This document shows, one piece after another, positions 1 through 10,949 of a stretch of DNA of 64,000 nt. Under the pieces are notes generated by a model, which had not been told where the DNA came from, ran no database searches, and saw only the letters and a list, made by a program, of their open reading frames with translations. Source of the DNA: Symsagittifera roscoffensis (taxonomy: Eukaryota > Xenacoelomorpha > Acoela > Convolutidae); NCBI RefSeq assembly GCF_963678635.1, contig NC_087064.1, positions 70,121,465 to 70,185,464 on the forward strand, read 5' to 3'. How positions within the stretch are numbered: the first letter of the stretch is position 1; every line of letters begins with the position of its first letter. Both the position numbers and the translations under genes were made by a program.

Positions 1-3000
1 GTCACGAACTCCGTGACTCCTCTGATCAGCGCCAAGGGATCGGTCCTCATAGCCAAGCTCAGATCTGTTAATAGCGGCATGCCTCCAATATGTCGTCTAA
101 CATCTTCCTCTCTATCAATTGTTTCGTCTTCTCCGGTTCCAAAGCGATTTTGCTGCAAGAGATATTGGATCAGAGTGTGTCTCAGGTCTCTTATTTTGTT
201 CCACGAGTCCGTGGACTTCTTCATATCCAGGCTCCTCACTCTCTCTTTCATCTGCTCTGGACAACGTGCCAGTTTCATTAGTCCTCCCAAGTTTCCGTGA
301 GTTATTGCGATCAATGTCAGAAGTCCATCTAGTCGCAGGTTCTGTATTCCATCCGTAAGCAGTATCGCCGGTCCTTTCACGAAACTCTCCACGAACAAGG
401 CTATTAATTCCACTATCGATACTTTCACTACTGCTGGGAGGAATTCCTTTATCAAATAGTGCGAGACTTTCGGGTAAACTTTTGCCAAGAAGGACGCGGT
501 CCATCCGGCTCCCAACCCTTCTAGCATGCTGTCTGTCCTTTCAAATCCCTCCTGTCCCTTCACTTCCTGGGTCCAGAAGGTTTCCAGAGTAATCTGACAC
601 ATTCTGTTCACGAACTCAGCTGTCTTTTCTCCGGCATTTTCCGCCAGGTTCACCTCCTTCAACAAGTAGGCGTGTATCTTAGTGATCATTACTGGGCCTT
701 GCTGAAAAGCATCTGCACCCAATGCCGCTACTCTAGGATTCAGGTGTAGCCACTGGTTTGCTTCCGGCTTGGTTCTCAGCACCATCGCTTCCAGATGAGC
801 TCTCGTCTCCAGTGAATTCTTTCTTCTCGTGTCTTCACTCGCCACTTCCATTGCTCGGAACCACAAGTCGTTGGACATTGCCGTGATCACTCGATGGTCA
901 TCATCTATTCCTGGTTTCAAATTGAGTTGCCGACTGAAGTTGGACAGTTCCAACCCCAGCACTTCGTCCAACACTAACATGTGTAGCGCGTGGTCCTTGA
1001 ATCCTCTCATCGCGTTTGAGATATCTGACCATACTGCAGGCAGTTCAGCCTTAAGTGGCCTCAGGTTCTCCATTTCTATCATGCGATTCGGGGCTGATAT
1101 GATCACATCAGATTTTCCTTCCGAAAGTAAGGCTACCATTGCATACACAAATTTCAGTCCATCCGGGAGATGTGCATATCCCGGAGACAACGCAAATACT
1201 ACTCTCAACGTCACTTTATTGAATGATCCCTCCTTCGTCGCATCCACCACTTCACCCATCGACTCCAGGATGTCTTTTATCGCTGGCCATACTGCGTTTT
1301 CTGCTGTTGCAGGATCTCTGAGCCTGCTCAGAAAACCTCTACTGTGTAGATGGTCATTGATACCAGCAAACACAATCGTTATCGGGTTCATTTCTGTCTG
1401 CCTTTGTACCCTTATAGCCAATGACACTGATTGCAATAGGTCTAGGTCAACTGCGGCCAGCATTTTGACGTCCGGCCAAAACAAAGACTTAGAGGTGTAC
1501 ACGAACTCTGAATTCGCTACTACCATGATTTTGGCCTTTCTCATCTCTGCTTTGTCGTAGGCGGCGAAGATGGTCTCATCTTTCTTTATCGCTGTCAATC
1601 CGCCATATCTCTGGGCATCACCATCTTGGTTCACTAGTTTTGGGTACACTCTCTCCTTCACATGACCAGGTGGTGTCGTCAGTTGCCTAAATATCTTCAC
1701 GTGTTGTCCAATCGGCGCTCTCGCCATCAGGAATCTCCCTGGTCTTTCTTCACGATTCCTCTCATCATGGTTCAATCTCACATCTTGCAACGGTCTTGCA
1801 TTCACAGGTCCCATTGTGTTGTTGGAGGGCAGTCCCTCCAAATCGGCAAATGTCAAGGCCGTCGTGGAGCTGAAATTTATGCTAGCGGCTATCAACCAGT
1901 CTACGCCGGTTATCGAGTATAATCTGCTGACGGATAGCGTCGCTCCATTCAGCATCCTCCTTGCATCTTCAATGAAGCTTACTCTCTGTAGGTCCAGCTT
2001 CATCAGTTCGTCTTTGTATATATGCCAGGGAGACGGTATGGATCGAGACCACAACAATGAGCCTCTGCTCGGTCTCTCCTCTCGGCTGGTACTCGTCGTC
2101 TCCGATCTAGTGTCCGATCTAGATGTGCCTGCTACTTCTTCGATTGGTTGGTTGACAGGTCCTATCCTTCTCCTAGGATGAATTGTCCTCCTCATCGGTG
2201 CTTCTCCCAACCGATCCTGCACGTCTGTTCTTCGACCTGGTTCACTGGAGCTTTGTTGCCGGTAATTTGTGACGGCTGGGACCGTACCCAAGCGTGTTTC
2301 CAGGTTAGGAGGCACAAAGGTGGTGATCACCGTATCACTCACCGTTCCCTCTTCCTTCAGCACTCCTGTGTCAAAGAGTTCTGCTTCCAGCTCATCCAAC
2401 CGTTCTTGGAAGACTCGATTCAACCAAGCCTGTCCTTCGATGCTGTCGAAGTGGATGCCATCCGTGGTCAGTCTGGCTTGATCCATGGCTCTCAATTCAT
2501 GTTCAATGTCCATGAGGATCATTCTTCCGGCATTTCGATTTGCTAGGTTCCTCAGTATGTTGTTCCATCTCATGACTCCCTCGTTGTGCCTTCTCCCTGA
2601 TGCTGTCAGGCTTCTCGTATTCATTGGCACCGTGCAAACGGTCAGTACCGCGCAACTGAACTTCTGCCAGAGAGTAGTAAACAAACACACCATCATTGAC
2701 TCCCACAGTGCTTCCTGCTCGTCTGATCCTCTGGAGATGTCATTAGTCCCAACTAAGATCATCACGTTGCGAATCCTCCCTGGATTCATCAGTTCCACCA
2801 TCCGATATAACTGGACTATTGTCGCGCCTCCAAAGGCCATCACCGTGGTGACCCACGAGGTCCTCAAATTCGACAGCACTCTGACTAAACTGTCTCCCAA
2901 TATCAGGTGAGATATCCCGAGTGGTGGTTGCTGCAGGTTCACAGCCGGGCTCCAGGTAGCTCGATTGAAGCAGGCCCTCGGATCTGTCTCTGGAACTCCC

Positions 3001-3507
3001 GTGAAATTATACTTCAATTGATTATTCTTCTGCACGTCTATTACACGAGACACTTTCTTCGCTGGCATCTTTCGTACTTTCCTCTCTGGAATTCTTGAGC
3101 TCCCCATGAGTGGTGTCACGTTACTTATCCCTTGTCTGATCACGGTCTGGGAGAGTTGTACTCTGCCCGTATCGTCAATCGTTCCATAGGGTGCAGTCAC
3201 CCCGGAACCTGGCGCATTCTTGTTAGCGACCAGTCGTCCAGCTGTCTCTATCAGTTTCCTCACTGTCTGTTCTACGACGGGGTCACCCAAGGTGTCACTA
3301 GGATCCGGGATCGTTACTCGATTTGTCTCTGCTGGAGGTCGTGTCTCCGTTGTTTGACTCATTTCTCGAGGCGTCAAGAGTTCCATCGGGGACTGCCCAC
3401 GAGGAATATCCCTTGCAGGTATCACTTTCTCAATGGCCGTTGTCAACGCCGCCTGTTCCGATCGCTCTTTGTATTCCTGCCTTAAGCGTTCGATCTCTTG
3501 ACCCTGC
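1..3507. repeat. Direct repeat of element A, left copy
   Basis: This stretch equals 6439-9945 at a constant offset of 6,438 bp in everything I compared, including identical conceptual translations in several frames. The right-hand break lies just after the shared ccctgc at 3507; beyond it the sequence reads aatttggcc here and tttttgttg in the other copy. The left break is outside the window. Because 6,438 is divisible by three, the repeat keeps the giant minus-strand frame open. Confidence 0.9.
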
Positions 3508-6500
3508 AATTTGGCCTGTGGATTGTTAACGCTCTTGATCGTTACAATTCTGGACGTCCAGAATCTTAGTAACACCGCCTGCTCATAATCAAAGAAGCAA
3601 TCACGTATGTCTTCACTCAGGAAAGGATTGTACGCTATCCCTATGATCCCGGATACGTAGCTATATGACTTCTTCTTGATCGGTCCACAGTATTCACTGG
3701 ATTTCGGCAATGCTCCCATAGATTCTTTAGTGAGTCTCAACTCCTTGTTTGAGAATCTCCTGATCTCGTCTATCTTTTTCATGGGTTCCAATTCTTCAGG
3801 TTCTTTCATGTTTACCCTCATCGGTTTACTTTGCTGCATGTCCAGCAGTGCTAGCAAGAACAAGGCTTTCGTTCGCTCCTCGCCTTCCCTCAACATTTTA
3901 ACACAAGTGTTTAATGCAGGTACTGAAATCTGCTCTATCAGGAATCGAATGAAACAGAGAGCATCTCTCCGCTTCGCACACGCTACTGCTGCTCCCTCCT
4001 GGACTATCAGATCCCTCAGATTCGTCATAAGGAACACCTTTTCTTCTTTTGACCTTTTTCTTTCCTCTGAGTCATATTCTTCGCGAGTCAGTCCCATCAT
4101 GCACCAGGCGAACCTGAGTTGTAACTCTGTCCGTACGTAAGGTACTGCCACGAGAGCATGTATTCTTGGCGTAGTCCTCATTTCTTCCTCGAAATACCTC
4201 AACACTACTGCTTTCCATGGAAGGCTCACTAACTGCTCGATCGTTTCCGCCTCTACTTCAGACGACGCCAAAGTTCCATACGCCTTCTGCTTGAGGGTGG
4301 TGCCTTGCAACATCATTTCCAGATAACCCTCCATGGCTTTTTCGTCTTCCAGGGCCATTACATACCCTCTAGCCGAGTTCCGGTAGTCCAACATCTCCAT
4401 GTATCCACCGGTGGGTTCATCTATCGACACTGTCTCCGACACGGTTAGTCGGTTGTATTCCACTGGTGTTAGTTGTCCTGCAACACTTCCCTTTCCATGA
4501 TTCATGGGAGATGGCTTGAAGTCTTTCATTTTGCTCTCTCCACATTGGCTGAGTATTTCCATTTCTAAGGTTGCTCCAGTCAGAGTGCGGTCACTCCTTT
4601 TGGATTTATAACCAGTTGACTTTATCCCCGCCATGAGAATGGGTGGCACCATCGCTATATCGGTTAATATTCTATCTGTGCCAGACAATTGATAATCACC
4701 TTGTCCCAAATCCATGACCTCCTCGACTCGTTTTCTTTTCGCTGAGCTACCAGCTTTCATCGATATTTCTGAATCCACTTTAGTCTTCCCAATTCTCCTC
4801 GGCATCACTCTGCTGCCTAACCTCATTTTCATCGCATTGATTTTATCAATCACCATTTTCGATCGCATCGTCCCTCTCCTGGTTCTTGACAGATACACCA
4901 CCTCTCCTTCATCGTCCCGCGGTGTCATCTTGATGGGAGAATTCGCTTCACTCTCATCAGTAGCTGAGTCGATCAACAACTCACTCAGTCTCCCTTCACA
5001 CTCATCAAGCTTGTCAAGTATTTCTCTCATCAAGGGTTGATTGAGACCTGTTTTGAGAATGGACTGGGTCCCATAGCTCTGAATCACGGTCCAGACTTCT
5101 TCCATAAACGCCACTCTGTCCAGCTTACATCCCGTCCTACTCTCGTGGTCTCGGTGATGTACTTCCCATTCTTCTTCGGGCAGCGTTCCCAAGAAAGGTA
5201 CTCTGGCTGAGGCCTCTATTCTTCTCCTCCTAGGTGATTCCATGAGGATTCTCTGGTCTTTATTTCTTGAATTGCCAGGAGAGCTGCTCTCCGGCAAATT
5301 CCGTTTCATTTCCTCAATGGCTGACGGAGGTTCCAGTGTCGAGATGCCTTCATCCGCTGGCTCAGTCGTTTCCAACGTGTCTGCATTATTCTCAAGATCA
5401 CTGAAGATATTGAAATCCAGGCTGGATGTTCCTCCTGTCGATGCCCTGTCGTCTTCCCCACCAGCTTGATCTTGTTGCATTGGTTCTTCAGTCTGACGGC
5501 TTCCACCCTGTCCGTCATCTCCCTCTGACTTATCCTTGTTCGAGCCCGATGGTCCTTGTTCGTCATTGTCAGCTTCTTCCTGGAATCTCGGTATGAGCAA
5601 TGTACCGGCTGATTTGTCTTCCTCTTCTCCATGGACCACTTTGATTTCTTCACAGCCGAATGGTGCTAGGAAGGTTCTCGTCTGCAATATTCCTCCCACT
5701 TTCATCTCCTTTTTCACACTGGTCAGGATTAATGAGGCTTCAGGCAATTCTGTCCTGCCTCTCATTCTCATCGGAGTTAAGCCTAGTTCCTTCCATTCCT
5801 CATCAAATCTTCCAGGCTTGGGAGTAGCGGCGTTGCTTATTCGCCTTCTCGTCGCTTGATCCGTGTATGCAAATCGCGTGTACTGCAACACGGCGGCATT
5901 TCTCCCCACGAAGTATGGATCCATCGTCACCGAGAAATTCCCTACTCTCCTTTCATTGGTTTCGAATGCTCTCAATCTAGGAGTTTGTACTACGGAGACT
6001 ACTCCGAGCAGCATCCTTCTTATCAGAGGGAATTCAGGGATTGCCTCCGGTAGCTTCTCGTAATCGCCCCAGTCCTTCGTCTCTTCTCTCACTTTGTGAT
6101 AGGCTGTTGTGAGACGAGGCACTCTGGTCATTTCACCATTCGTTTTGTCATAGGGCCTCAGATTCCAAAGCTTTGGAAACACCTCGATGTGTCCTCTTTC
6201 TACTTCTCCCATGCGGTCACAGAAGTGATCGTCAAAATTGATGACTGTCATCTCCGGCTCCGATATTTTCGCAAACAACAGATCTTCACTCATGAGCTCC
6301 CGCAGTGTGTGCTGCTCACACCAGTTCGGTGTACTACCGTCCACTGCCGATATGAGGTTCAGGTGCAGCACCGACCTCCTATATGCTTCCACTTTAACGT
6401 CAGGGAACGCAAAGGTGACTGCTGGTCCATAGATCACTGTCACGAACTCCGTGACTCCTCTGATCAGCGCCAAGGGATCGGTCCTCATAGCCAAGCTCAG

Positions 6501-9500
6501 ATCTGTTAATAGCGGCATGCCTCCAATATGTCGTCTAACATCTTCCTCTCTATCAATTGTTTCGTCTTCTCCGGTTCCAAAGCGATTTTGCTGCAAGAGA
6601 TATTGGATCAGAGTGTGTCTCAGGTCTCTTATTTTGTTCCACGAGTCCGTGGACTTCTTCATATCCAGGCTCCTCACTCTCTCTTTCATCTGCTCTGGAC
6701 AACGTGCCAGTTTCATTAGTCCTCCCAAGTTTCCGTGAGTTATTGCGATCAATGTCAGAAGTCCATCTAGTCGCAGGTTCTGTATTCCATCCGTAAGCAG
6801 TATCGCCGGTCCTTTCACGAAACTCTCCACGAACAAGGCTATTAATTCCACTATCGATACTTTCACTACTGCTGGGAGGAATTCCTTTATCAAATAGTGC
6901 GAGACTTTCGGGTAAACTTTTGCCAAGAAGGACGCGGTCCATCCGGCTCCCAACCCTTCTAGCATGCTGTCTGTCCTTTCAAATCCCTCCTGTCCCTTCA
7001 CTTCCTGGGTCCAGAAGGTTTCCAGAGTAATCTGACACATTCTGTTCACGAACTCAGCTGTCTTTTCTCCGGCATTTTCCGCCAGGTTCACCTCCTTCAA
7101 CAAGTAGGCGTGTATCTTAGTGATCATTACTGGGCCTTGCTGAAAAGCATCTGCACCCAATGCCGCTACTCTAGGATTCAGGTGTAGCCACTGGTTTGCT
7201 TCCGGCTTGGTTCTCAGCACCATCGCTTCCAGATGAGCTCTCGTCTCCAGTGAATTCTTTCTTCTCGTGTCTTCACTCGCCACTTCCATTGCTCGGAACC
7301 ACAAGTCGTTGGACATTGCCGTGATCACTCGATGGTCATCATCTATTCCTGGTTTCAAATTGAGTTGCCGACTGAAGTTGGACAGTTCCAACCCCAGCAC
7401 TTCGTCCAACACTAACATGTGTAGCGCGTGGTCCTTGAATCCTCTCATCGCGTTTGAGATATCTGACCATACTGCAGGCAGTTCAGCCTTAAGTGGCCTC
7501 AGGTTCTCCATTTCTATCATGCGATTCGGGGCTGATATGATCACATCAGATTTTCCTTCCGAAAGTAAGGCTACCATTGCATACACAAATTTCAGTCCAT
7601 CCGGGAGATGTGCATATCCCGGAGACAACGCAAATACTACTCTCAACGTCACTTTATTGAATGATCCCTCCTTCGTCGCATCCACCACTTCACCCATCGA
7701 CTCCAGGATGTCTTTTATCGCTGGCCATACTGCGTTTTCTGCTGTTGCAGGATCTCTGAGCCTGCTCAGAAAACCTCTACTGTGTAGATGGTCATTGATA
7801 CCAGCAAACACAATCGTTATCGGGTTCATTTCTGTCTGCCTTTGTACCCTTATAGCCAATGACACTGATTGCAATAGGTCTAGGTCAACTGCGGCCAGCA
7901 TTTTGACGTCCGGCCAAAACAAAGACTTAGAGGTGTACACGAACTCTGAATTCGCTACTACCATGATTTTGGCCTTTCTCATCTCTGCTTTGTCGTAGGC
8001 GGCGAAGATGGTCTCATCTTTCTTTATCGCTGTCAATCCGCCATATCTCTGGGCATCACCATCTTGGTTCACTAGTTTTGGGTACACTCTCTCCTTCACA
8101 TGACCAGGTGGTGTCGTCAGTTGCCTAAATATCTTCACGTGTTGTCCAATCGGCGCTCTCGCCATCAGGAATCTCCCTGGTCTTTCTTCACGATTCCTCT
8201 CATCATGGTTCAATCTCACATCTTGCAACGGTCTTGCATTCACAGGTCCCATTGTGTTGTTGGAGGGCAGTCCCTCCAAATCGGCAAATGTCAAGGCCGT
8301 CGTGGAGCTGAAATTTATGCTAGCGGCTATCAACCAGTCTACGCCGGTTATCGAGTATAATCTGCTGACGGATAGCGTCGCTCCATTCAGCATCCTCCTT
8401 GCATCTTCAATGAAGCTTACTCTCTGTAGGTCCAGCTTCATCAGTTCGTCTTTGTATATATGCCAGGGAGACGGTATGGATCGAGACCACAACAATGAGC
8501 CTCTGCTCGGTCTCTCCTCTCGGCTGGTACTCGTCGTCTCCGATCTAGTGTCCGATCTAGATGTGCCTGCTACTTCTTCGATTGGTTGGTTGACAGGTCC
8601 TATCCTTCTCCTAGGATGAATTGTCCTCCTCATCGGTGCTTCTCCCAACCGATCCTGCACGTCTGTTCTTCGACCTGGTTCACTGGAGCTTTGTTGCCGG
8701 TAATTTGTGACGGCTGGGACCGTACCCAAGCGTGTTTCCAGGTTAGGAGGCACAAAGGTGGTGATCACCGTATCACTCACCGTTCCCTCTTCCTTCAGCA
8801 CTCCTGTGTCAAAGAGTTCTGCTTCCAGCTCATCCAACCGTTCTTGGAAGACTCGATTCAACCAAGCCTGTCCTTCGATGCTGTCGAAGTGGATGCCATC
8901 CGTGGTCAGTCTGGCTTGATCCATGGCTCTCAATTCATGTTCAATGTCCATGAGGATCATTCTTCCGGCATTTCGATTTGCTAGGTTCCTCAGTATGTTG
9001 TTCCATCTCATGACTCCCTCGTTGTGCCTTCTCCCTGATGCTGTCAGGCTTCTCGTATTCATTGGCACCGTGCAAACGGTCAGTACCGCGCAACTGAACT
9101 TCTGCCAGAGAGTAGTAAACAAACACACCATCATTGACTCCCACAGTGCTTCCTGCTCGTCTGATCCTCTGGAGATGTCATTAGTCCCAACTAAGATCAT
9201 CACGTTGCGAATCCTCCCTGGATTCATCAGTTCCACCATCCGATATAACTGGACTATTGTCGCGCCTCCAAAGGCCATCACCGTGGTGACCCACGAGGTC
9301 CTCAAATTCGACAGCACTCTGACTAAACTGTCTCCCAATATCAGGTGAGATATCCCGAGTGGTGGTTGCTGCAGGTTCACAGCCGGGCTCCAGGTAGCTC
9401 GATTGAAGCAGGCCCTCGGATCTGTCTCTGGAACTCCCGTGAAATTATACTTCAATTGATTATTCTTCTGCACGTCTATTACACGAGACACTTTCTTCGC

Positions 9501-10559
9501 TGGCATCTTTCGTACTTTCCTCTCTGGAATTCTTGAGCTCCCCATGAGTGGTGTCACGTTACTTATCCCTTGTCTGATCACGGTCTGGGAGAGTTGTACT
9601 CTGCCCGTATCGTCAATCGTTCCATAGGGTGCAGTCACCCCGGAACCTGGCGCATTCTTGTTAGCGACCAGTCGTCCAGCTGTCTCTATCAGTTTCCTCA
9701 CTGTCTGTTCTACGACGGGGTCACCCAAGGTGTCACTAGGATCCGGGATCGTTACTCGATTTGTCTCTGCTGGAGGTCGTGTCTCCGTTGTTTGACTCAT
9801 TTCTCGAGGCGTCAAGAGTTCCATCGGGGACTGCCCACGAGGAATATCCCTTGCAGGTATCACTTTCTCAATGGCCGTTGTCAACGCCGCCTGTTCCGAT
9901 CGCTCTTTGTATTCCTGCCTTAAGCGTTCGATCTCTTGACCCTGCTTTTTGTTGCAGTCTTCAAACAACTTTCTCCACATGTCCCGGTCTTCCTCCATCG
10001 CCAGCATGGTCTTCGTCATATCGTCTAACTCCTTCTTCGTACTTCTCAGCCGATCGTTCATCTCGTCCAGATCTTGTATGGTTTGGTTCGTCTGAACCTT
10101 CTGCGTTACTTTCGCCCTTTTTGGTGGCACAGCTGCTCTCAGTGGTGAACCAGACGAGGTCGCTTCGCTGTTCATCTCCCGATGCATTCTCGTCAGCCCA
10201 GGTTTAGGCTTAGAGGGCATTGGCATCTCACCTGGTTGGTAAGTCCTAGAACTTCCCAATCCAGGCTCATTCGCCAAGTCACTCCCTGAGAGAGCCCCGT
10301 TTCTCCACCTCATCACTCTCATGTTCGGGCGGTCTAGTACTCCTCTTTCTCCATATGCTGCCATCAACAGGACTTCCGTGGGGCGGTCCCCACGGTTGTC
10401 GTGCCCCAAGATGTTGATCAGGGCGGTCAGCAACATGACCACCTCTGGGTCCTCCAGAGCGAAGTCTCGTTCGATCAGCCGACGATAGATCGCATCTACC
10501 ATCGGTCCTACATATGCCTCTGCCAGGTCCATCAATTCATCCAGGTTGAAGTTGTCCAT
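1..10559 (-). CDS. Giant SGNH-hydrolase-domain ORF of element A, open at left edge, with in-frame tandem duplication
   Basis: Reading leftwards from the ATG at 10559-10557 the frame stays open to the window edge, 3,519 codons with no stop that I can find. Residues about 160-220 are a charged, probable coiled coil. An SGNH/GDSL hydrolase domain follows: a GDS block with the likely nucleophile Ser near residue 411 (codon 9327-9329), a GTND block near 457 and a DGIHF block near 554. A second SGNH-like segment at about 865-990 keeps a GIND block but has ANS in place of GDS. Later parts are charged and helical with no family I recognise. From about residue 206 a 2,146-codon unit starts, and from about residue 2352 it repeats exactly until the edge. 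The ORF lies 390 bp downstream of pol in the same orientation, the position env takes in retroviruses. SGNH enzymes are usually esterases or acetylhydrolases; a role here is inference. The C-terminus is outside the window. Confidence 0.72.
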   Translation of the reverse strand, partial: MDNFNLDELMDLAEAYVGPMVDAIYRRLIERDFALEDPEVVMLLTALINILGHDNRGDRPTEVLLMAAYGERGVLDRPNMRVMRWRNGALSGSDLANEPGLGSSRTYQPGEMPMPSKPKPGLTRMHREMNSEATSSGSPLRAAVPPKRAKVTQKVQTNQTIQDLDEMNDRLRSTKKELDDMTKTMLAMEEDRDMWRKLFEDCNKKQGQEIERLRQEYKERSEQAALTTAIEKVIPARDIPRGQSPMELLTPREMSQTTETRPPAETNRVTIPDPSDTLGDPVVEQTVRKLIETAGRLVANKNAPGSGVTAPYGTIDDTGRVQLSQTVIRQGISNVTPLMGSSRIPERKVRKMPAKKVSRVIDVQKNNQLKYNFTGVPETDPRACFNRATWSPAVNLQQPPLGISHLILGDSLVRVLSNLRTSWVTTVMAFGGATIVQLYRMVELMNPGRIRNVMILVGTNDISRGSDEQEALWESMMVCLFTTLWQKFSCAVLTVCTVPMNTRSLTASGRRHNEGVMRWNNILRNLANRNAGRMILMDIEHELRAMDQARLTTDGIHFDSIEGQAWLNRVFQERLDELEAELFDTGVLKEEGTVSDTVITTFVPPNLETRLGTVPAVTNYRQQSSSEPGRRTDVQDRLGEAPMRRTIHPRRRIGPVNQPIEEVAGTSRSDTRSETTSTSREERPSRGSLLWSRSIPSPWHIYKDELMKLDLQRVSFIEDARRMLNGATLSVSRLYSITGVDWLIAASINFSSTTALTFADLEGLPSNNTMGPVNARPLQDVRLNHDERNREERPGRFLMARAPIGQHVKIFRQLTTPPGHVKERVYPKLVNQDGDAQRYGGLTAIKKDETIFAAYDKAEMRKAKIMVVANSEFVYTSKSLFWPDVKMLAAVDLDLLQSVSLAIRVQRQTEMNPITIVFAGINDHLHSRGFLSRLRDPATAENAVWPAIKDILESMGEVVDATKEGSFNKVTLRVVFALSPGYAHLPDGLKFVYAMVALLSEGKSDVIISAPNRMIEMENLRPLKAELPAVWSDISNAMRGFKDHALHMLVLDEVLGLELSNFSRQLNLKPGIDDDHRVITAMSNDLWFRAMEVASEDTRRKNSLETRAHLEAMVLRTKPEANQWLHLNPRVAALGADAFQQGPVMITKIHAYLLKEVNLAENAGEKTAEFVNRMCQITLETFWTQEVKGQEGFERTDSMLEGLGAGWTASFLAKVYPKVSHYLIKEFLPAVVKVSIVELIALFVESFVKGPAILLTDGIQNLRLDGLLTLIAITHGNLGGLMKLARCPEQMKERVRSLDMKKSTDSWNKIRDLRHTLIQYLLQQNRFGTGEDETIDREEDVRRHIGGMPLLTDLSLAMRTDPLALIRGVTEFVTVIYGPAVTFAFPDVKVEAYRRSVLHLNLISAVDGSTPNWCEQHTLRELMSEDLLFAKISEPEMTVINFDDHFCDRMGEVERGHIEVFPKLWNLRPYDKTNGEMTRVPRLTTAYHKVREETKDWGDYEKLPEAIPEFPLIRRMLLGVVSVVQTPRLRAFETNERRVGNFSVTMDPYFVGRNAAVLQYTRFAYTDQATRRRISNAATPKPGRFDEEWKELGLTPMRMRGRTELPEASLILTSVKKEMKVGGILQTRTFLAPFGCEEIKVVHGEEEDKSAGTLLIPRFQEEADNDEQGPSGSNKDKSEGDDGQGGSRQTEEPMQQDQAGGEDDRASTGGTSSLDFNIFSDLENNADTLETTEPADEGISTLEPPSAIEEMKRNLPESSSPGNSRNKDQRILMESPRRRRIEASARVPFLGTLPEEEWEVHHRDHESRTGCKLDRVAFMEEVWTVIQSYGTQSILKTGLNQPLMREILDKLDECEGRLSELLIDSATDESEANSPIKMTPRDDEGEVVYLSRTRRGTMRSKMVIDKINAMKMRLGSRVMPRRIGKTKVDSEISMKAGSSAKRKRVEEVMDLGQGDYQLSGTDRILTDIAMVPPILMAGIKSTGYKSKRSDRTLTGATLEMEILSQCGESKMKDFKPSPMNHGKGSVAGQLTPVEYNRLTVSETVSIDEPTGGYMEMLDYRNSARGYVMALEDEKAMEGYLEMMLQGTTLKQKAYGTLASSEVEAETIEQLVSLPWKAVVLRYFEEEMRTTPRIHALVAVPYVRTELQLRFAWCMMGLTREEYDSEERKRSKEEKVFLMTNLRDLIVQEGAAVACAKRRDALCFIRFLIEQISVPALNTCVKMLREGEERTKALFLLALLDMQQSKPMRVNMKEPEELEPMKKIDEIRRFSNKELRLTKESMGALPKSSEYCGPIKKKSYSYVSGIIGIAYNPFLSEDIRDCFFDYEQAVLLRFWTSRIVTIKSVNNPQAKLQGQEIERLRQEYKERSEQAALTTAIEKVIPARDIPRGQSPMELLTPREMSQTTETRPPAETNRVTIPDPSDTLGDPVVEQTVRKLIETAGRLVANKNAPGSGVTAPYGTIDDTGRVQLSQTVIRQGISNVTPLMGSSRIPERKVRKMPAKKVSRVIDVQKNNQLKYNFTGVPETDPRACFNRATWSPAVNLQQPPLGISHLILGDSLVRVLSNLRTSWVTTVMAFGGATIVQLYRMVELMNPGRIRNVMILVGTNDISRGSDEQEALWESMMVCLFTTLWQKFSCAVLTVCTVPMNTRSLTASGRRHNEGVMRWNNILRNLANRNAGRMILMDIEHELRAMDQARLTTDGIHFDSIEGQAWLNRVFQERLDELEAELFDTGVLKEEGTVSDTVITTFVPPNLETRLGTVPAVTNYRQQSSSEPGRRTDVQDRLGEAPMRRTIHPRRRIGPVNQPIEEVAGTSRSDTRSETTSTSREERPSRGSLLWSRSIPSPWHIYKDELMKLDLQRVSFIEDARRMLNGATLSVSRLYSITGVDWLIAASINFSSTTALTFADLEGLPSNNTMGPVNARPLQDVRLNHDERNREERPGRFLMARAPIGQHVKIFRQLTTPPGHVKERVYPKLVNQDGDAQRYGGLTAIKKDETIFAAYDKAEMRKAKIMVVANSEFVYTSKSLFWPDVKMLAAVDLDLLQSVSLAIRVQRQTEMNPITIVFAGINDHLHSRGFLSRLRDPATAENAVWPAIKDILESMGEVVDATKEGSFNKVTLRVVFALSPGYAHLPDGLKFVYAMVALLSEGKSDVIISAPNRMIEMENLRPLKAELPAVWSDISNAMRGFKDHALHMLVLDEVLGLELSNFSRQLNLKPGIDDDHRVITAMSNDLWFRAMEVASEDTRRKNSLETRAHLEAMVLRTKPEANQWLHLNPRVAALGADAFQQGPVMITKIHAYLLKEVNLAENAGEKTAEFVNRMCQITLETFWTQEVKGQEGFERTDSMLEGLGAGWTASFLAKVYPKVSHYLIKEFLPAVVKVSIVELIALFVESFVKGPAILLTDGIQNLRLDGLLTLIAITHGNLGGLMKLARCPEQMKERVRSLDMKKSTDSWNKIRDLRHTLIQYLLQQNRFGTGEDETIDREEDVRRHIGGMPLLTDLSLAMRTDPLALIRGVTEFV
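6439..9945. repeat. Direct repeat of element A, right copy
   Basis: Partner of 1-3507. The stretch between the copies, 3508-6438, appears once here; a second copy would be expected left of the window if this is a true tandem duplication of a 6,438-bp unit. The lack of visible divergence means the duplication is very recent or produced during assembly. Confidence 0.9.
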
Positions 10560-10949
10560 TCTATTCTTTTCAAGTTTGATTTGATTCGATTCTTTGACTC
10601 AAGTGAGTAATTTAAATGATCAATCAGGATCTAGAAAAGAAATCACGAATGTCACACTTGTCAGTTTCACCTTAACATATATCGTTAAAATTTGCTTAAA
10701 ACAGTTCAGATAGAAAGATATTTATCCTAAAATTTGTTAAAATCAATTGGTTTCTAAAATTTTGGAATTCGACCTAAGATTGGACAGTCCAAACTTTGGA
10801 TCTATTCCCAAGATCGTCATTCAGTTGTTCATGGTCACTAACCCCTACTTACCCACGATCTTAATAACCTAACACATAACATAACATAACACACATATCA
10901 CATGTTACACACAACTTAATCTTTGGCCTAACACTCTTTCACACTTCAC
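10560..10949. other. Spacer between pol and the giant ORF of element A
   Basis: No coding frame is seen. The sequence is AT-rich, with a short run of aacataacat-type repeats near 10870-10900. At about 10957 the phrase gcctatacttaa recurs; it is also present twice just upstream of gag (20490-20535), so it may be an element-specific non-coding signal. Confidence 0.5.

Noticed and set aside
829..1560. 243-codon plus-strand frame (and its twin at 7267-7998)
   Set aside because: It is the antisense shadow of the giant minus-strand ORF; no domain, and the pyrimidine-rich plus strand matches an antisense reading.
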